A DNA stretch of 45,296 nucleotides from Phycisphaerales bacterium. Its GTDB lineage: Bacteria > Planctomycetota > Phycisphaerae > Tepidisphaerales > Tepidisphaeraceae. Every line of letters starts with the position of its first letter. The first letter of the stretch is position 1. Below the pieces are notes generated by a model. The model did not search any database and was not told the origin of the DNA. It saw nothing but the letters and a program-made list of their open reading frames with translations. The position numbers and the translations under genes are program-made. The DNA lies in NCBI GenBank assembly GCA_028291615.1, contig JAQGHM010000279.1, positions 1 through 45,296 of the forward strand. The letters are read 5' to 3'. Of this stretch, positions 8,762 to 17,263 are shown piece after piece.

Positions 8762-11130
8762 CCCGCGCAATCGGAAAAGACATCCCTCACGATTCCGCCG
8801 CCACCCACGTCACCGGCGAATCGGTCTTCCTCGACGACCTCCCGCCCCTCGCGGGCGAACTGCTCGCCGGCATCGTCCCCAGCCCCGTCGCCCACGGTCG
8901 CATCCGCCGCCTCGACCTCTCCGCCGCCCGCAACATCCCCGGCGTCCACGCCGTCCTAACCGCCGCCGACATCCCCGGCCACAACGCCTTCGGCCCCGCC
9001 GTCAAAGACGAACTGCTCATCGTCGAAGACGAAGCCGTCTTCCTCGGCCAGCCCCTCGCCATCATCGCCGCCGAAACCCCCGCCGCTCTCGAACAGGCGC
9101 GCCGCGCGGTCATTGTGGAAATGGAAGAACTCCCCAAGCTCCTCACGATAGACGAAGCCATCGCCGCCGCCTCCTTCCTCGGCTCCCATCGCAAGCTCGA
9201 ACGCGGCGACGTCGCTACTGCATTCGCCTCCGCCCCACACACCCTCTCCGGCGAGCTGCACATCGGCGGCCAGGAACACTTCTACCTCGAATCGCAAGTT
9301 GCCATCGCCATCCCCGGCGAGCAGGGCCAGATGACCGTCCACTCCTCCACCCAGCACCCAAGCGAGGTGCAGATGATGGTCGCAGAGGCGCTGGGCGTCC
9401 CCTTCAATCACGTCGTCTGCATCTGCAAGCGCATGGGCGGCGCATTCGGTGGCAAGGAAACCCAAGCCGCGCATCCCGCGATGATCGCCGCCATCCTCGC
9501 CGCCCGCACCCGCCGCCCGGTCCGCTTCGTCAACACCAAGGACGACGACATGCGCTTCACCGGCAAGCGCCACCCCTTCAAGGCCGTATACAAGGCCGCC
9601 TATACCGACGATGGCCGCATCACCGCCCTCGACGCCCAGCTCTACTCCAACGGTGGCTGCTCCACCGACCTCTCCTTCGCCGTCCTCGAACGCGCGATGC
9701 TCCACTCCGACAACGCCTATTACCTCCCCGCCGTGCGCATCACCGGCCGCGTCTGCAAAACCAACCTCCCCAGCAACACCGCCTTCCGCGGCTTCGGCGG
9801 CCCCCAAGGCGTCGCCATGATCGAAACCATCATCGAAGAGATCGCCGCGACCCTGAACATCGACGCCCTGGACATCCGCCAACGCAACGTCTATTCCGAC
9901 CCCATCGAAAACGGGCTAGCCGCTTCAGCGGCTAGCAGTTCCGCAAGAAACATCACCCCCTACGGCCAGCTCGTCCGCAACAACACGCTCCCCGAGCTCT
10001 TCAACACCCTCCGCGCCGACTGCGCCTACGACGCCCGCCGCGCAGAGATCACCCGCTTCAACGCCGCCTCCCCCACCCACCTCCGCGGCATGGCCCTCTC
10101 CGCCGTCAAGTTCGGCATCTCCTTCACCCGCCGCACCATGAACCAAGCCAACGCGCTCGTCAACATCTATCAGGATGGCTCGGTAATCGTCAGCACCGGC
10201 GCTACCGAGATGGGCCAAGGCGTCTACACCCGTATTCGCCAGATCGTCGCTGACGAATTGGGCATCGCCTACGCCGCGGTCGTCGTCGCCCCAACCAGCA
10301 CCGACAAGAACAACAACACCTCCCCCACCGCCGCCTCCAGCGGCACTGACCTCAACGGCGCAGCCGCCGCCGACGCCTGCCTCCGCCTCCGCGCGCGCCT
10401 CACCGCCGTCGCCGCCGGCATGCTCGCCCGCCCCGCGGACGGCCTCCCCGCCGAGCCAGACCGCATCCGCTTCGAGGACGGCCAAGTCTTCGACACCCGC
10501 GCCCCCGACCACGTAATCCCCTTCGCCAGGGTCTGTTGCCAGGCGTACGAACAGCGCATCAATCTCGGCGAGCGCGGCTTCTACATCACCCCCGGCGTCG
10601 ATTTCAACCGCGAGACCGGCCGCGGCTCACCCTTCCTCTACTTCACCAACGGCGTCGCCTGCAGCGAAGTCTTGATCGACCGCTTCACCGGCGAACTCGC
10701 CGTCACCCGCGTCGATCTTCTGATGGACCTCGGCAAATCGATCAACCCCGGCATCGACCGCGGCCAGATCATCGGCGGCTTCATCCAAGGCATGGGGTGG
10801 GTTACCGCCGAGCAACTGGTCTACGGCCCCGCCGGCCAACTCCTCTCCAATTCCCCCACAACCTACAAAATACCCAATATCTCAGACGTCCCCCCGATCT
10901 TTAACGTCACCCTCCTCCCCAACCCCAACAACGAAGTCAGCCTCTATCGCAGCAAAGCTGTAGGCGAACCGCCGCTTTTGCTCGGCCTCAGCGTCTGGCT
11001 CGCCGTAAAGGACGCACTCTCCGTCGCGGGCGCGGCAACCGGACTATCTCTTCCCGCAACGGGTGAACAGATCCTGCTCGCGCTGGCCGCCGCAGCGCAA
11101 ATGCGAACTCCACAGCCTGTATCGACTTAG
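8758..11130 (+). CDS. xdhB: xanthine dehydrogenase, molybdenum-binding subunit
   Basis: Catalytic Moco subunit that pairs with XdhA. 790 residues, usual for XdhB. Motifs: GQEHFYLESQVAIA near residue 175, KRMGGAFGGKE, NTAFRGFGGPQG with the substrate-binding Arg, TGATEMGQGVYTRI, and KAVGEPPLLLG with the catalytic base E737. The insert GLAASAASS at residues 386-394 is encoded by a perfect 22-base palindrome (9915-9936) that recurs in other genes of the window. It lies between the RNVYSDPIENG and NITPYGQLV segments, a likely surface loop, so the enzyme probably tolerates it. The gene overlaps xdhA by four bases and ends the purine operon. Confidence 0.95.
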   Translation: MTRAIGKDIPHDSAATHVTGESVFLDDLPPLAGELLAGIVPSPVAHGRIRRLDLSAARNIPGVHAVLTAADIPGHNAFGPAVKDELLIVEDEAVFLGQPLAIIAAETPAALEQARRAVIVEMEELPKLLTIDEAIAAASFLGSHRKLERGDVATAFASAPHTLSGELHIGGQEHFYLESQVAIAIPGEQGQMTVHSSTQHPSEVQMMVAEALGVPFNHVVCICKRMGGAFGGKETQAAHPAMIAAILAARTRRPVRFVNTKDDDMRFTGKRHPFKAVYKAAYTDDGRITALDAQLYSNGGCSTDLSFAVLERAMLHSDNAYYLPAVRITGRVCKTNLPSNTAFRGFGGPQGVAMIETIIEEIAATLNIDALDIRQRNVYSDPIENGLAASAASSSARNITPYGQLVRNNTLPELFNTLRADCAYDARRAEITRFNAASPTHLRGMALSAVKFGISFTRRTMNQANALVNIYQDGSVIVSTGATEMGQGVYTRIRQIVADELGIAYAAVVVAPTSTDKNNNTSPTAASSGTDLNGAAAADACLRLRARLTAVAAGMLARPADGLPAEPDRIRFEDGQVFDTRAPDHVIPFARVCCQAYEQRINLGERGFYITPGVDFNRETGRGSPFLYFTNGVACSEVLIDRFTGELAVTRVDLLMDLGKSINPGIDRGQIIGGFIQGMGWVTAEQLVYGPAGQLLSNSPTTYKIPNISDVPPIFNVTLLPNPNNEVSLYRSKAVGEPPLLLGLSVWLAVKDALSVAGAATGLSLPATGEQILLALAAAAQMRTPQPVST
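9915..9936. repeat. in-frame palindromic element, copy 1 (in xdhB)
   Basis: Perfect inverted repeat with 10-base arms GCTAGCCGCT and AGCGGCTAGC around a TC centre. It is read as GLAASAASS in xdhB. The exact reverse complement, with the adjoining CCCG, occurs at 27633-27654 in a cytochrome gene, and a near copy lies at 24394-24415. Identical 22-mers in unrelated genes point to a dispersed element, not to convergent coding. Confidence 0.85.
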
Positions 11131-11261
11131 CGAATCATCACTCCGCGCGCGGTTCTAACCGCACATTCAAACGGTCTTCACACCACTTCGATACCGTCCC
11201 CGGCTCGGACCGGTCAACCGCCTATCTTCGCGTCCGGAATTTCCCGACCGTGGCGCGGCGT

Positions 11262-11289
11262 TTGATATACCGAGCTTATAGAAGAATAA
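11262..11289 (+). promoter_or_regulatory. weak sigma70-like promoter candidate for the lamin-tail gene
   Basis: TTGATA at 11262-11267 is followed after 17 bases by AATAAC at 11285-11290, in an AT-richer patch of an otherwise GC-rich gap. About 100 bases of leader would follow, including a GCGCAGT/ACTGCGC hairpin at 11344-11359. The -10 match is only four of six, so this is tentative. Nothing else recognisable lies in 11131-11389. Confidence 0.25.
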
Positions 11290-11389
11290 CGTCGTGTTTT
11301 GTGCCTGATGCAAGGGCAATCAGGTGTGCGGCGTTCGGAAATTGCGCAGTCCACTGCGCGTCAACAAGCCCCGAGGGGCAGGAGAGAAG

Positions 11390-12127
11390 ATGCGAAAATT
11401 TGTCTGTTCGATTCCAAGGGTCGTTTTGGGTATCAAAAAGGCAAGGTTGAAGATTGGGCTGGCGCTGCTCGCCGCGGTGGCGATATTCGCCCCGCAAGGC
11501 CGCGCCGCGATCGTGATTAACGAGGTCTATCCTGGTGGTGGGAGCGCCGCCGCTGGCACCACCTACATGCGGGACTTCGTCGAGTTATTTAACACCGGCG
11601 CAACCCCGGTGAGCCTCGACGGATTTAAGCTTCAATACGCGTCGGCCACAGGCGCCTTCACCAACGCGGTCTTCTCGTTCGGCCCGGGTTCGATCATCGG
11701 GGCGAACGATTCCCTACTCATCGTCACTGGCAACGCCGGCACAGCCGGGGCCACGTTGGCCGGCACGCCTACCGACGGCACGAACGGTACAATCTCTGGC
11801 GCCAGCCTTTCGGCGACCAACGGGGCGGTTCGCCTCATTGACGGGAGCAGCACCGTCATTGACCTGGTTGGTTACGGAACGGCCGTCAATTTCGAGGGCA
11901 CGGCCGCCCCGTCACCCGCGGCCGGCAATCAGCAGTCGCTGGCGCGCAATGATATTACGCATGCCGACTCGGGCGTGAACTCCGCCGACTTCACTGCCGG
12001 CACCCCGACCCCAAATCCCGGTACCACCTCCACCGCCGTGGCTGCACCGGTTCCCGAGCCGACGAGCGTTTGCCTTCTTGGTTTGGCGGCTGTCTTAGGC
12101 GTCTCTCGCCGTCGCCGCCGAGCTTGA
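11390..12127 (+). CDS. secreted lamin-tail-domain protein with PEP-CTERM anchor
   Basis: 245 residues. The ATG at 11390 follows AGGAG by five bases. An N-terminal signal peptide runs to about residue 43 (basic start, then GLALLAAVAIFAPQGRA). A lamin-tail domain follows: IVINEVYPGGG, DFVELFNTG, VSLDGFKLQY and AVRLIDGSSTVIDLVGYG. A Thr/Pro-rich spacer leads to VPEP at 221-224, a hydrophobic helix, and a final RRRRR. That tripartite tail is the PEP-CTERM sorting signal recognised by exosortase, so the protein is probably exported and cleaved or anchored at the surface. Ligand and role are unknown; bacterial lamin-tail domains are often found on extracellular enzymes, but no catalytic domain is present here. 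Confidence 0.9.
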   Translation: MRKFVCSIPRVVLGIKKARLKIGLALLAAVAIFAPQGRAAIVINEVYPGGGSAAAGTTYMRDFVELFNTGATPVSLDGFKLQYASATGAFTNAVFSFGPGSIIGANDSLLIVTGNAGTAGATLAGTPTDGTNGTISGASLSATNGAVRLIDGSSTVIDLVGYGTAVNFEGTAAPSPAAGNQQSLARNDITHADSGVNSADFTAGTPTPNPGTTSTAVAAPVPEPTSVCLLGLAAVLGVSRRRRRA

Positions 12128-12154
12128 TAAGCAGTGATCCAAAGAATCCTTCGC

Positions 12155-12193
12155 ACCGCTCTCGGCTCCTTAAAGCCGAGAGCGGTTGTATTT
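12155..12193 (+). terminator. rho-independent terminator after the lamin-tail gene
   Basis: A perfect 13-base stem (12155-12167 with 12174-12186) with a six-base CCTTAA loop, followed by the T-rich run TTGTATTT. It lies 28 bases after the stop of the PEP-CTERM gene. Confidence 0.75.
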
Positions 12194-12242
12194 CATGCGC
12201 GTCCCCGGATTCCGTTCCTGCAAATCCACGCCCCCCACCAAC

Positions 12243-12273
12243 AAAAAAAGCCCCGCCATTTCCGGCGGGGCTT
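12243..12273 (-). terminator. rho-independent terminator after tRNA-Lys
   Basis: On the minus strand the stem GCCCCGCC/GGCGGGGC closes a short loop and is followed by seven T. It lies about 32 bases after the tRNA 3' end and is oriented to stop tRNA transcription. It may also stop readthrough on + less efficiently. Confidence 0.85.
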
Positions 12274-12304
12274 CTGTTCAATCCAATCGTTCAAAAACCA
12301 AGAT

Positions 12305-12377
<73 letters not shown>

Positions 12378-12398
12378 TTCACCCGCGTTGGGCGGTGA

Positions 12399-12426
12399 AC
12401 TTTATCCGCTGCCCCAACCTTGTCAA
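12399..12426 (-). promoter_or_regulatory. sigma70 promoter of tRNA-Lys
   Basis: Minus strand: a perfect -35 TTGACA (12426-12421), a 16-base spacer, and -10 TAAAGT (12404-12399). Transcription would begin about 12392, some 15 bases before the mature tRNA 5' end. This is the clearest promoter in the window. Confidence 0.75.
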
Positions 12427-12481
12427 GTCGGCCACCGACCCGCTGGACGCAACGAAAACCAGCCGTCGCGGTACTCTGCGT

Positions 12482-15061
12482 GTGCCTCAAAGAACCATTT
12501 GCACTGTTACCGTTCTCACCCTCTGCGCCGCGGCTGCCGCACTCTTCGCCGGCTCTCCGGGCGGCGAACTTGCCCAGCAGAAGCCGAAGTACCACATCAA
12601 GGAAATCCCGCCTGCCCCCGTTCGGACCGCCGACGAGGAGTTGAAGACCTTCAAGCTCCCCCCTGGTTTCCGCATCGAGTTGGTCGCGTCTGATCCGATG
12701 GTCGAAGAGCCCATCGCCCTCACCTTCGATCCCGACGGCCGCATCTACGTTGTCGAGCTTCGCGCCTACATGCCCGACATGCAGGGCACCGGCGAGCTTG
12801 ACCCGATCGGCCGCATCGTCCGCCTCGAAGACACCGACGGTGACGGCAAGCCGGACAAGCGCACCGTCTTCCTCGATAAGCTCTCGATCCCCCGGGCCGT
12901 CAGCCTCGCCGGTGACGGCGTCCTCGTCGCCGAGCCGCCCAACGTCTGGTTCTGCCGCGACACCAACGGCGACGGCGTCTGCGACGAGAAGACCGCCGTC
13001 TTTACCGACTTCGGCTCGAAGAATCCCAACCCCGAGCACATGGCGAACGGCCTCACCTGGACGCTCGACAACTGGTACTACAACGCCGACTGGGCGGCGC
13101 GCTTCCGCTTCTCCAAGGGCAAGTTCCTCCGCGACGGCGTCGCCGCCCGCGGCCAATGGGGCATCGCCCAGGACGACGTCGGCCGGCTCTTCTACAACTC
13201 CAACAGCTCGATGCTCCGCTGCGACCTGGTCCCCGCGCAGTACCTCACGCGCAACCCGTACTTCGCCTCCCCGCCCGGGGCAAACGTCGCCATTGCGAAG
13301 AACAATGTCTATCCCAACCGCGTCAACCCGGGCGTCAATCGCGGCTACACCGAGGACGTCAACCTCGAAGGCAAACTGCAACGCGTCACGGCATCGTGCG
13401 GCCCGACGATCTATCGCGGCGACCAGTTCCCAGTCGAGTTCCGCGGCAACGCCTTCGTCTGCGAGCCCGCTGGCAATCTCATCTCGCGCCAAGTGCTTTC
13501 GCAAAACGGCCTGAACATCTCCGCCAAAAGCGTCCAACATGACGGCGTCGATTTCCTCACCTCCACCGACGAACGCTTCCGCCCGGTCAGCACCTACACT
13601 GGCCCCGACGGCGCCCTCTACGTCGTCGACCTCTACCACGGCATCCTCCAACACCGCGCCTACCTCAGCGCTTACCTGCAAGACCAGGTGAAGCGGCGCG
13701 ACCTCGACAAGAACAACGGCCACCACGGCCGCATCTGGCGCATCGTCCACGAATCCGCCAAACCCACGCCCCAGCCGCGCCTCGCCAAGGCGTCGTCGGA
13801 CCAGCTCGCGCAGCATCTCCTGAACGCCAACGGCTGGTGGCGCGACACGAGCCAGCGCCTGCTCGTCGAGCGGCAGGATGCGGCTGTGGTCCCGGCGCTG
13901 GAGCGGATCGTCGGCGGCGAAACGCCGGGCGTCACGCCGCTCGCCAAGGTCCATGCCCTGTACACGCTGCAAGGGATCGACAAGCTGGACGATGACGTCC
14001 TCGCGGGCGCGATCAAGGACGCCGACCCGCGCGTCCGCGTCGCGGCCATGCGCGTCGGCGAGGTGCTGGTCCGCAAGCACATCGGCTCGGCGATCGTCGA
14101 AGCGATCCAGGGCCTGACTCAGGATGCCGATCCGAGCGTGCAGTTGCAGGTGCTTGTGATGGCTTCGCCTGACGTGCCGGAGCTGGTGCCGACGGGGAAC
14201 AAGATCCTGGCGGCGCACCTGACTGATCCGCTCTTCCGCTCGGCGGCCATCGCCGGGGCGGCGGGGCGCGAGCTTGAAGTGCTGCAATCGCTGCTGACCG
14301 ACAAGGCCTTCGCGGCCAGCGCGCCGGGGCAGAGCGAGTTGCTCAACGATCTCGCGGAATGCGTCATCCGCGGGCGCAGTCCCGATCGCATTGAAAAGCT
14401 CTTCGAGCTCGTCGCCTCCCAGGCCAAGACCCGCGAAGAGGCCATGCTCGCCGGCATTGTCGAAGCCGTGGCGCCGCCCTCGTCCAACGGCAAAGGCAAG
14501 CCCGTCGTCACGCCGCGCCGCCTTCGCCTGCTCCGCGCTCCCGCCGGTCTGGCGACGCTGCACAAAAGCTCAGACAGGAAGGTGATCGATCTTGCGAAGA
14601 AGGCCGAAGAAGGCCTGAGCTGGCCCGGCAAGCCCGGCGACAACACCCCGCCATTGACGCCCCTGAGCGCCGAACAACAACAAAGCTTCACCGCCGGTCG
14701 CGAGACCTTCGGACAGATCTGCGCCCAGTGCCACCAACCGTCGGGCCTCGGCCAGGAAGGCGTTGCCCCGCCGCTGGTGGACAGCGAATGGGTGCTCGGC
14801 CCACCCGACCGCCTGGCGCGCATCGCGCTTAACGGGGTTCACGGGCCGATCAAGGTGGGTAAGAAGACATCGGACCTGGAAATGCCGGGGCTTTACGCGC
14901 TGCCGGATGACCAGATCGCATCGGTGCTGACTTACGTCCGCCGTGAGTGGGGTCATGAAGGCACGCCGGTCTCGATCGATCTGGTCGCCAAGGTTCGCAA
15001 GGCCAGCGCGGACCGGGGGCAGACGCAGTGGACGGCTGACGAACTGCTGCAGATCAAGTAG
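12482..15061 (+). CDS. PVC-type membrane-bound dehydrogenase with C-terminal cytochrome c
   Basis: 859 residues from GTG 12482. This start is chosen because it gives a clean signal peptide (TVLTLCAAAAALFAG); the same frame is open further upstream but would run through the tRNA. Residues from about 55 to 430 form a beta-propeller of the PVC dehydrogenase type: FKLPPGFRIELVASDP, DPDGRIYVVELRAYMPD, and repeated DTDGDGKPD calcium-type loops. HEAT-like helices follow (LLNANGWWRDTSQRLLVER, ADPRVRVAAMRVGEVLV). A single cytochrome c domain near 770 has CAQCH, with a downstream Met in the MPGLYALP region as possible axial ligand. Probably exported and oxidises an alcohol or sugar, passing electrons to the haem. 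The substrate is unknown. The PmoA-like gene follows 37 bases later. Confidence 0.9.
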   Translation: MPQRTICTVTVLTLCAAAAALFAGSPGGELAQQKPKYHIKEIPPAPVRTADEELKTFKLPPGFRIELVASDPMVEEPIALTFDPDGRIYVVELRAYMPDMQGTGELDPIGRIVRLEDTDGDGKPDKRTVFLDKLSIPRAVSLAGDGVLVAEPPNVWFCRDTNGDGVCDEKTAVFTDFGSKNPNPEHMANGLTWTLDNWYYNADWAARFRFSKGKFLRDGVAARGQWGIAQDDVGRLFYNSNSSMLRCDLVPAQYLTRNPYFASPPGANVAIAKNNVYPNRVNPGVNRGYTEDVNLEGKLQRVTASCGPTIYRGDQFPVEFRGNAFVCEPAGNLISRQVLSQNGLNISAKSVQHDGVDFLTSTDERFRPVSTYTGPDGALYVVDLYHGILQHRAYLSAYLQDQVKRRDLDKNNGHHGRIWRIVHESAKPTPQPRLAKASSDQLAQHLLNANGWWRDTSQRLLVERQDAAVVPALERIVGGETPGVTPLAKVHALYTLQGIDKLDDDVLAGAIKDADPRVRVAAMRVGEVLVRKHIGSAIVEAIQGLTQDADPSVQLQVLVMASPDVPELVPTGNKILAAHLTDPLFRSAAIAGAAGRELEVLQSLLTDKAFAASAPGQSELLNDLAECVIRGRSPDRIEKLFELVASQAKTREEAMLAGIVEAVAPPSSNGKGKPVVTPRRLRLLRAPAGLATLHKSSDRKVIDLAKKAEEGLSWPGKPGDNTPPLTPLSAEQQQSFTAGRETFGQICAQCHQPSGLGQEGVAPPLVDSEWVLGPPDRLARIALNGVHGPIKVGKKTSDLEMPGLYALPDDQIASVLTYVRREWGHEGTPVSIDLVAKVRKASADRGQTQWTADELLQIK

Positions 15062-15098
15062 CGCAATGGAAGTAGAAACAACGAAAGCGAGGATCGAG

Positions 15099-16103
15099 AT
15101 GTCACGTTGGTGTGCATTGATTGCCGTGTCGCTGTGTCTATTGGCGCCCGCCGTTCGCGCCGCGGATGCCGCGGGCTTCTCGTTCGACGACAAGGCCGAC
15201 CAATATCTTGACGTGCTCCTCGACGGGAAAATCGTCGCGCGCTACATGTACGCGCACGATACGTCCAGCAAGGAGAAGCGCATCGAGACTTACAAGCCGT
15301 ACCTCCATGTGTTCGACGCCGAAGGCAAGGCGCCGATCACGCAGGGGGTGGGCGGGAAGCAGTTCCCGCACCACCGCGGCATTTACATTGGCTGGCAGAA
15401 GCTGGGGTACGAAGGGAAGAAATACAACTTCTGGGAGATGGCGGGTGGCGACATCGTCCACGCGAAGTTCAGTAACCAGAAGGCTGACGGCGAGATGGCG
15501 ACGTTTACTTCCGGCACGCGATGGCTGCCCACCGGGTCGGATAAACCCGTCATCGAAGAAGAACGCACACTGACCTTTCGCCGCGCCCCCGCCCCGGCGC
15601 GGCTGATCATTGACTTTACCTCGACGCTGAAGGCACCCGACGGCGACGTCGCCCTTGAAGGGGACCCGGAGCACGGCGGCGTGCAGTACCGCCCGGCTGG
15701 TGACATTTCCGCCAAGGAAACGACGTATCTCTACCCCGTTGAGAAGGCCGACGCTCGTAAAGACGTGGATTACCCCTGGGTCGGTGAGACTTACATGCTG
15801 AAAGGTAAGAAATACAGCGTGGTCGAGATGAGCTCGCCGGAGAATCCCAAGGGGACTCGCTGGTCGGCATATCGGGACTACGGGCGGTTTGGCGCCTATC
15901 CGAAGGCCAGCGTTAAGTCCGGCGAGTCGCTGACGGTCAAGTTCCGATTTTTGATTGCCGACGGGGAGATGCCGGCGGTTGGTTTCATCCAGAAGATTGA
16001 CGATCAGTTTACGGGCACGACCAGCCCTCCCCCCAAGACTACTGTAAAGCCGGCTGAAGGGGCTAAGGCTCCCACTCCCAAGAAGGCCGCTGCGGCTAAA
16101 TGA
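15099..16103 (+). CDS. secreted PmoA-like (DUF6807) protein
   Basis: 334 residues. ATG 15099 is preferred over the in-frame ATG at 15066 because it starts the signal peptide (MSRWCALIAVSLCLLAPAVRA) and follows an AGGA. The mature part matches the family annotated as PmoA/DUF6807: VARYMYAHDTS, YLHVFDAEGKAPITQ, FPHHRGIYIGW and DIVHAKF. The name is historical; these proteins are not methane monooxygenase subunits. In PVC bacteria they accompany secreted carbohydrate-active proteins and dehydrogenases, which fits the upstream gene. The C-terminus is Lys/Ala/Pro-rich. Function is unknown. Confidence 0.88.
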   Translation: MSRWCALIAVSLCLLAPAVRAADAAGFSFDDKADQYLDVLLDGKIVARYMYAHDTSSKEKRIETYKPYLHVFDAEGKAPITQGVGGKQFPHHRGIYIGWQKLGYEGKKYNFWEMAGGDIVHAKFSNQKADGEMATFTSGTRWLPTGSDKPVIEEERTLTFRRAPAPARLIIDFTSTLKAPDGDVALEGDPEHGGVQYRPAGDISAKETTYLYPVEKADARKDVDYPWVGETYMLKGKKYSVVEMSSPENPKGTRWSAYRDYGRFGAYPKASVKSGESLTVKFRFLIADGEMPAVGFIQKIDDQFTGTTSPPPKTTVKPAEGAKAPTPKKAAAAK

Positions 16104-17036
16104 GGAGGGGGCATTGGCGATGGCGGGGCAGGTGATGAACGCTAAGGCGACGAGTACGCCAAGGAGGAGGAGAGGGAGGATGGGGTTTTGGGTTTGGGTG
16201 GGTTTGATTGTCGGCTGGGTTTGATTGCCGATTGCTAATTGCGGATTGCCGATTGGAATCGCGGGTTCGGTGGGTTTGTTTGGTAATGCGTGATTGCTGT
16301 GATCGTCGATTGCGGATTGCGGGTGGGTTGGAGGGGGTGGCGCGGGGGGTGTGTAGGCGCGTTCTCTAGGGCAGGTTTCTTCGGGGGTGGTGGGGCGGGT
16401 GTCGTGGTGTTTTTTGAGGTGGTCGTAGTGGCGGAGTAGGCGCAAAAAGGCGTTTTGCAGGCTGCGCTCGTAGCGGTTGAAGAGGGTGAAGGGGTTGGCG
16501 TTGTCGTGGGAGCAGAAGGCTTGGGCTAGGGTTTGGCAGGGCGGAGGGGGGGAAGACGGGGACGAGGATGGAAGATGGAGGATGGAGGATGGCGGGGGAG
16601 GGTCAATGTCTGACGGCGCGTCGGCGTCATCGGGGATGGGTGGGGGGAAGCGGTGGTGGGTGATTTGCGCGAAGATTTCCTGTTCGGTGTGGGGGAGTCT
16701 TCGGAGGCGCCAGGCTAGGGTGGCGATCTGGGGGAAGAGGGTTGTTTGGAGGACGGTTTTGGGTTGGAGTTCTTCTTTTAGTTCCTGTTCGAAGGTTTTG
16801 TAGGTGGCGCTGCATTCGGCGGGGTGGTTGGATTCTTCGGGGCAGAGGTGGGTTGTTGCGCGGAGGCCGTGCTTTAGGGCGTTGGTGGAAACGCGTTGCT
16901 TGCCGGCGGGGGTGCGGGGGCCGGTGGAGCGGAGGGCGTTGAGGCGGTTGGCGGCTAGGCGTTTGTCGGAGATCGGTTTGGTGGGCGGAGCGTCGGCGCT
17001 GTGGGTGGTTTGTTCTTGCGGGAATGCGACGGTCAT
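15138..17036 (-). CDS. STGPRTP-family ORF of unknown function, running on antisense to the PmoA-like gene
   Basis: The frame starts at 17036 with no in-frame stop until 15138. Only the first ~250 residues look genuine. They carry KRLAANRLNALRSTGPRTPAGK and STNALKHGLRA, the hallmark of a hypothetical family common in Planctomycetota and Acidobacteriota. Later come LPHTEQEIFAQI and NPFTLFNRYERSLQNAFLRLLRHYD. Residues 260-271 read IPIGNPQLAIGN, encoded by an ATTGCnn heptamer array (16224-16256). After that the frame continues antisense through the whole upstream part of the PmoA-like gene, which is very unlikely to be real protein. The original stop was probably lost at the repeat insertion. Function unknown; the true 3' end is uncertain. 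Confidence 0.5.
   Translation of the reverse strand: MTVAFPQEQTTHSADAPPTKPISDKRLAANRLNALRSTGPRTPAGKQRVSTNALKHGLRATTHLCPEESNHPAECSATYKTFEQELKEELQPKTVLQTTLFPQIATLAWRLRRLPHTEQEIFAQITHHRFPPPIPDDADAPSDIDPPPPSSILHLPSSSPSSPPPPCQTLAQAFCSHDNANPFTLFNRYERSLQNAFLRLLRHYDHLKKHHDTRPTTPEETCPRERAYTPPAPPPPTHPQSAIDDHSNHALPNKPTEPAIPIGNPQLAIGNQTQPTIKPTQTQNPILPLLLLGVLVALAFITCPAIANAPSSFSRSGLLGSGSLSPFSRLYSSLGGRAGRARKLIVNLLDETNRRHLPVGNQKSELDRQRLAGLNAGLRIGAKPPVVPICRPASPLGILRRAHLDHAVFLTFQHVSLTDPGVIHVFTSVGLLNGVEIRRFLGGNVTSRAVLHAAVLRVPFKGDVAVGCLQRRGKVNDQPRRGGGAAKGQCAFFFDDGFIRPGGQPSRAGSKRRHLAVSLLVTELRVDDVATRHLPEVVFLPFVPQLLPANVNAAVVRELLPAHPLRDRRLAFGVEHMEVRLVSLDALLLAGRIVRVHVARDDFPVEEHVKILVGLVVEREARGIRGANGGRQ
16224..16256. 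repeat. ATTGCnn heptamer array, copy A
   Basis: Units ATTGCCG, ATTGCTA, ATTGCGG, ATTGCCG and a partial ATTGG, in perfect seven-base register. A second short pair (ATTGCGG twice) lies at 16309-16322. Read on the minus strand it gives IGNPQLAIGN inside the STGPRTP ORF. The same array type lies at 25995-26027. Confidence 0.8.
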
Positions 17037-17114
17037 TTATCCCCCTTGTTTGAACCGTTAGTATCTTAACAGATTCCGAACTTGAGGCAAGAGGAAAATG
17101 AAAAAACGTTTACC

Positions 17115-17141
17115 CGCGAATGGACGCGAATGGACGCGAAT
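17115..17141. repeat. tandem CGCGAATGGA units
   Basis: Two full copies of CGCGAATGGA and a third partial copy. They are directly followed by the long palindrome at 17150, so both may belong to one composite repeat. Confidence 0.65.
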
Positions 17142-17149
17142 CAAACTGC

Positions 17150-17206
17150 GGATAGCACGGATGGACGCGGATAGGGTTGAATTTATCCGTGACATCCGCG
17201 CTATCC
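17150..17206. repeat. long imperfect palindrome
   Basis: Left arm 17150-17173 (GGATAGCACGGATG then GACGCGGATA) pairs with right arm 17184-17206 (TATCCGTGA then CATCCGCGCTATCC) over a ten-base loop. Only a few mismatches or bulges. It has no T run, so it reads as a dispersed repeat more than a terminator. Confidence 0.65.
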
Positions 17207-17245
17207 GTGGTTGATCTTTCGAACGACCAGACTGCAGGCGGAGGG

Positions 17246-17263
17246 GGGCGGAGTTCTCCGCCC
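17246..17263. repeat. perfect GC-rich hairpin
   Basis: Eight-base arms GGGCGGAG and CTCCGCCC around TT, within the repeat cluster downstream of uppS. It could contribute to termination of uppS on the minus strand, but it is 300 bases away and lacks a T tract. Confidence 0.5.

Noticed and set aside
11251-11266. Possible sigma54 (-24/-12) promoter before the PEP-CTERM gene
   Set aside because: GG is followed ten bases later by GA, not the near-invariant GC, so the core element is broken although PEP-CTERM genes are sometimes sigma54-controlled.
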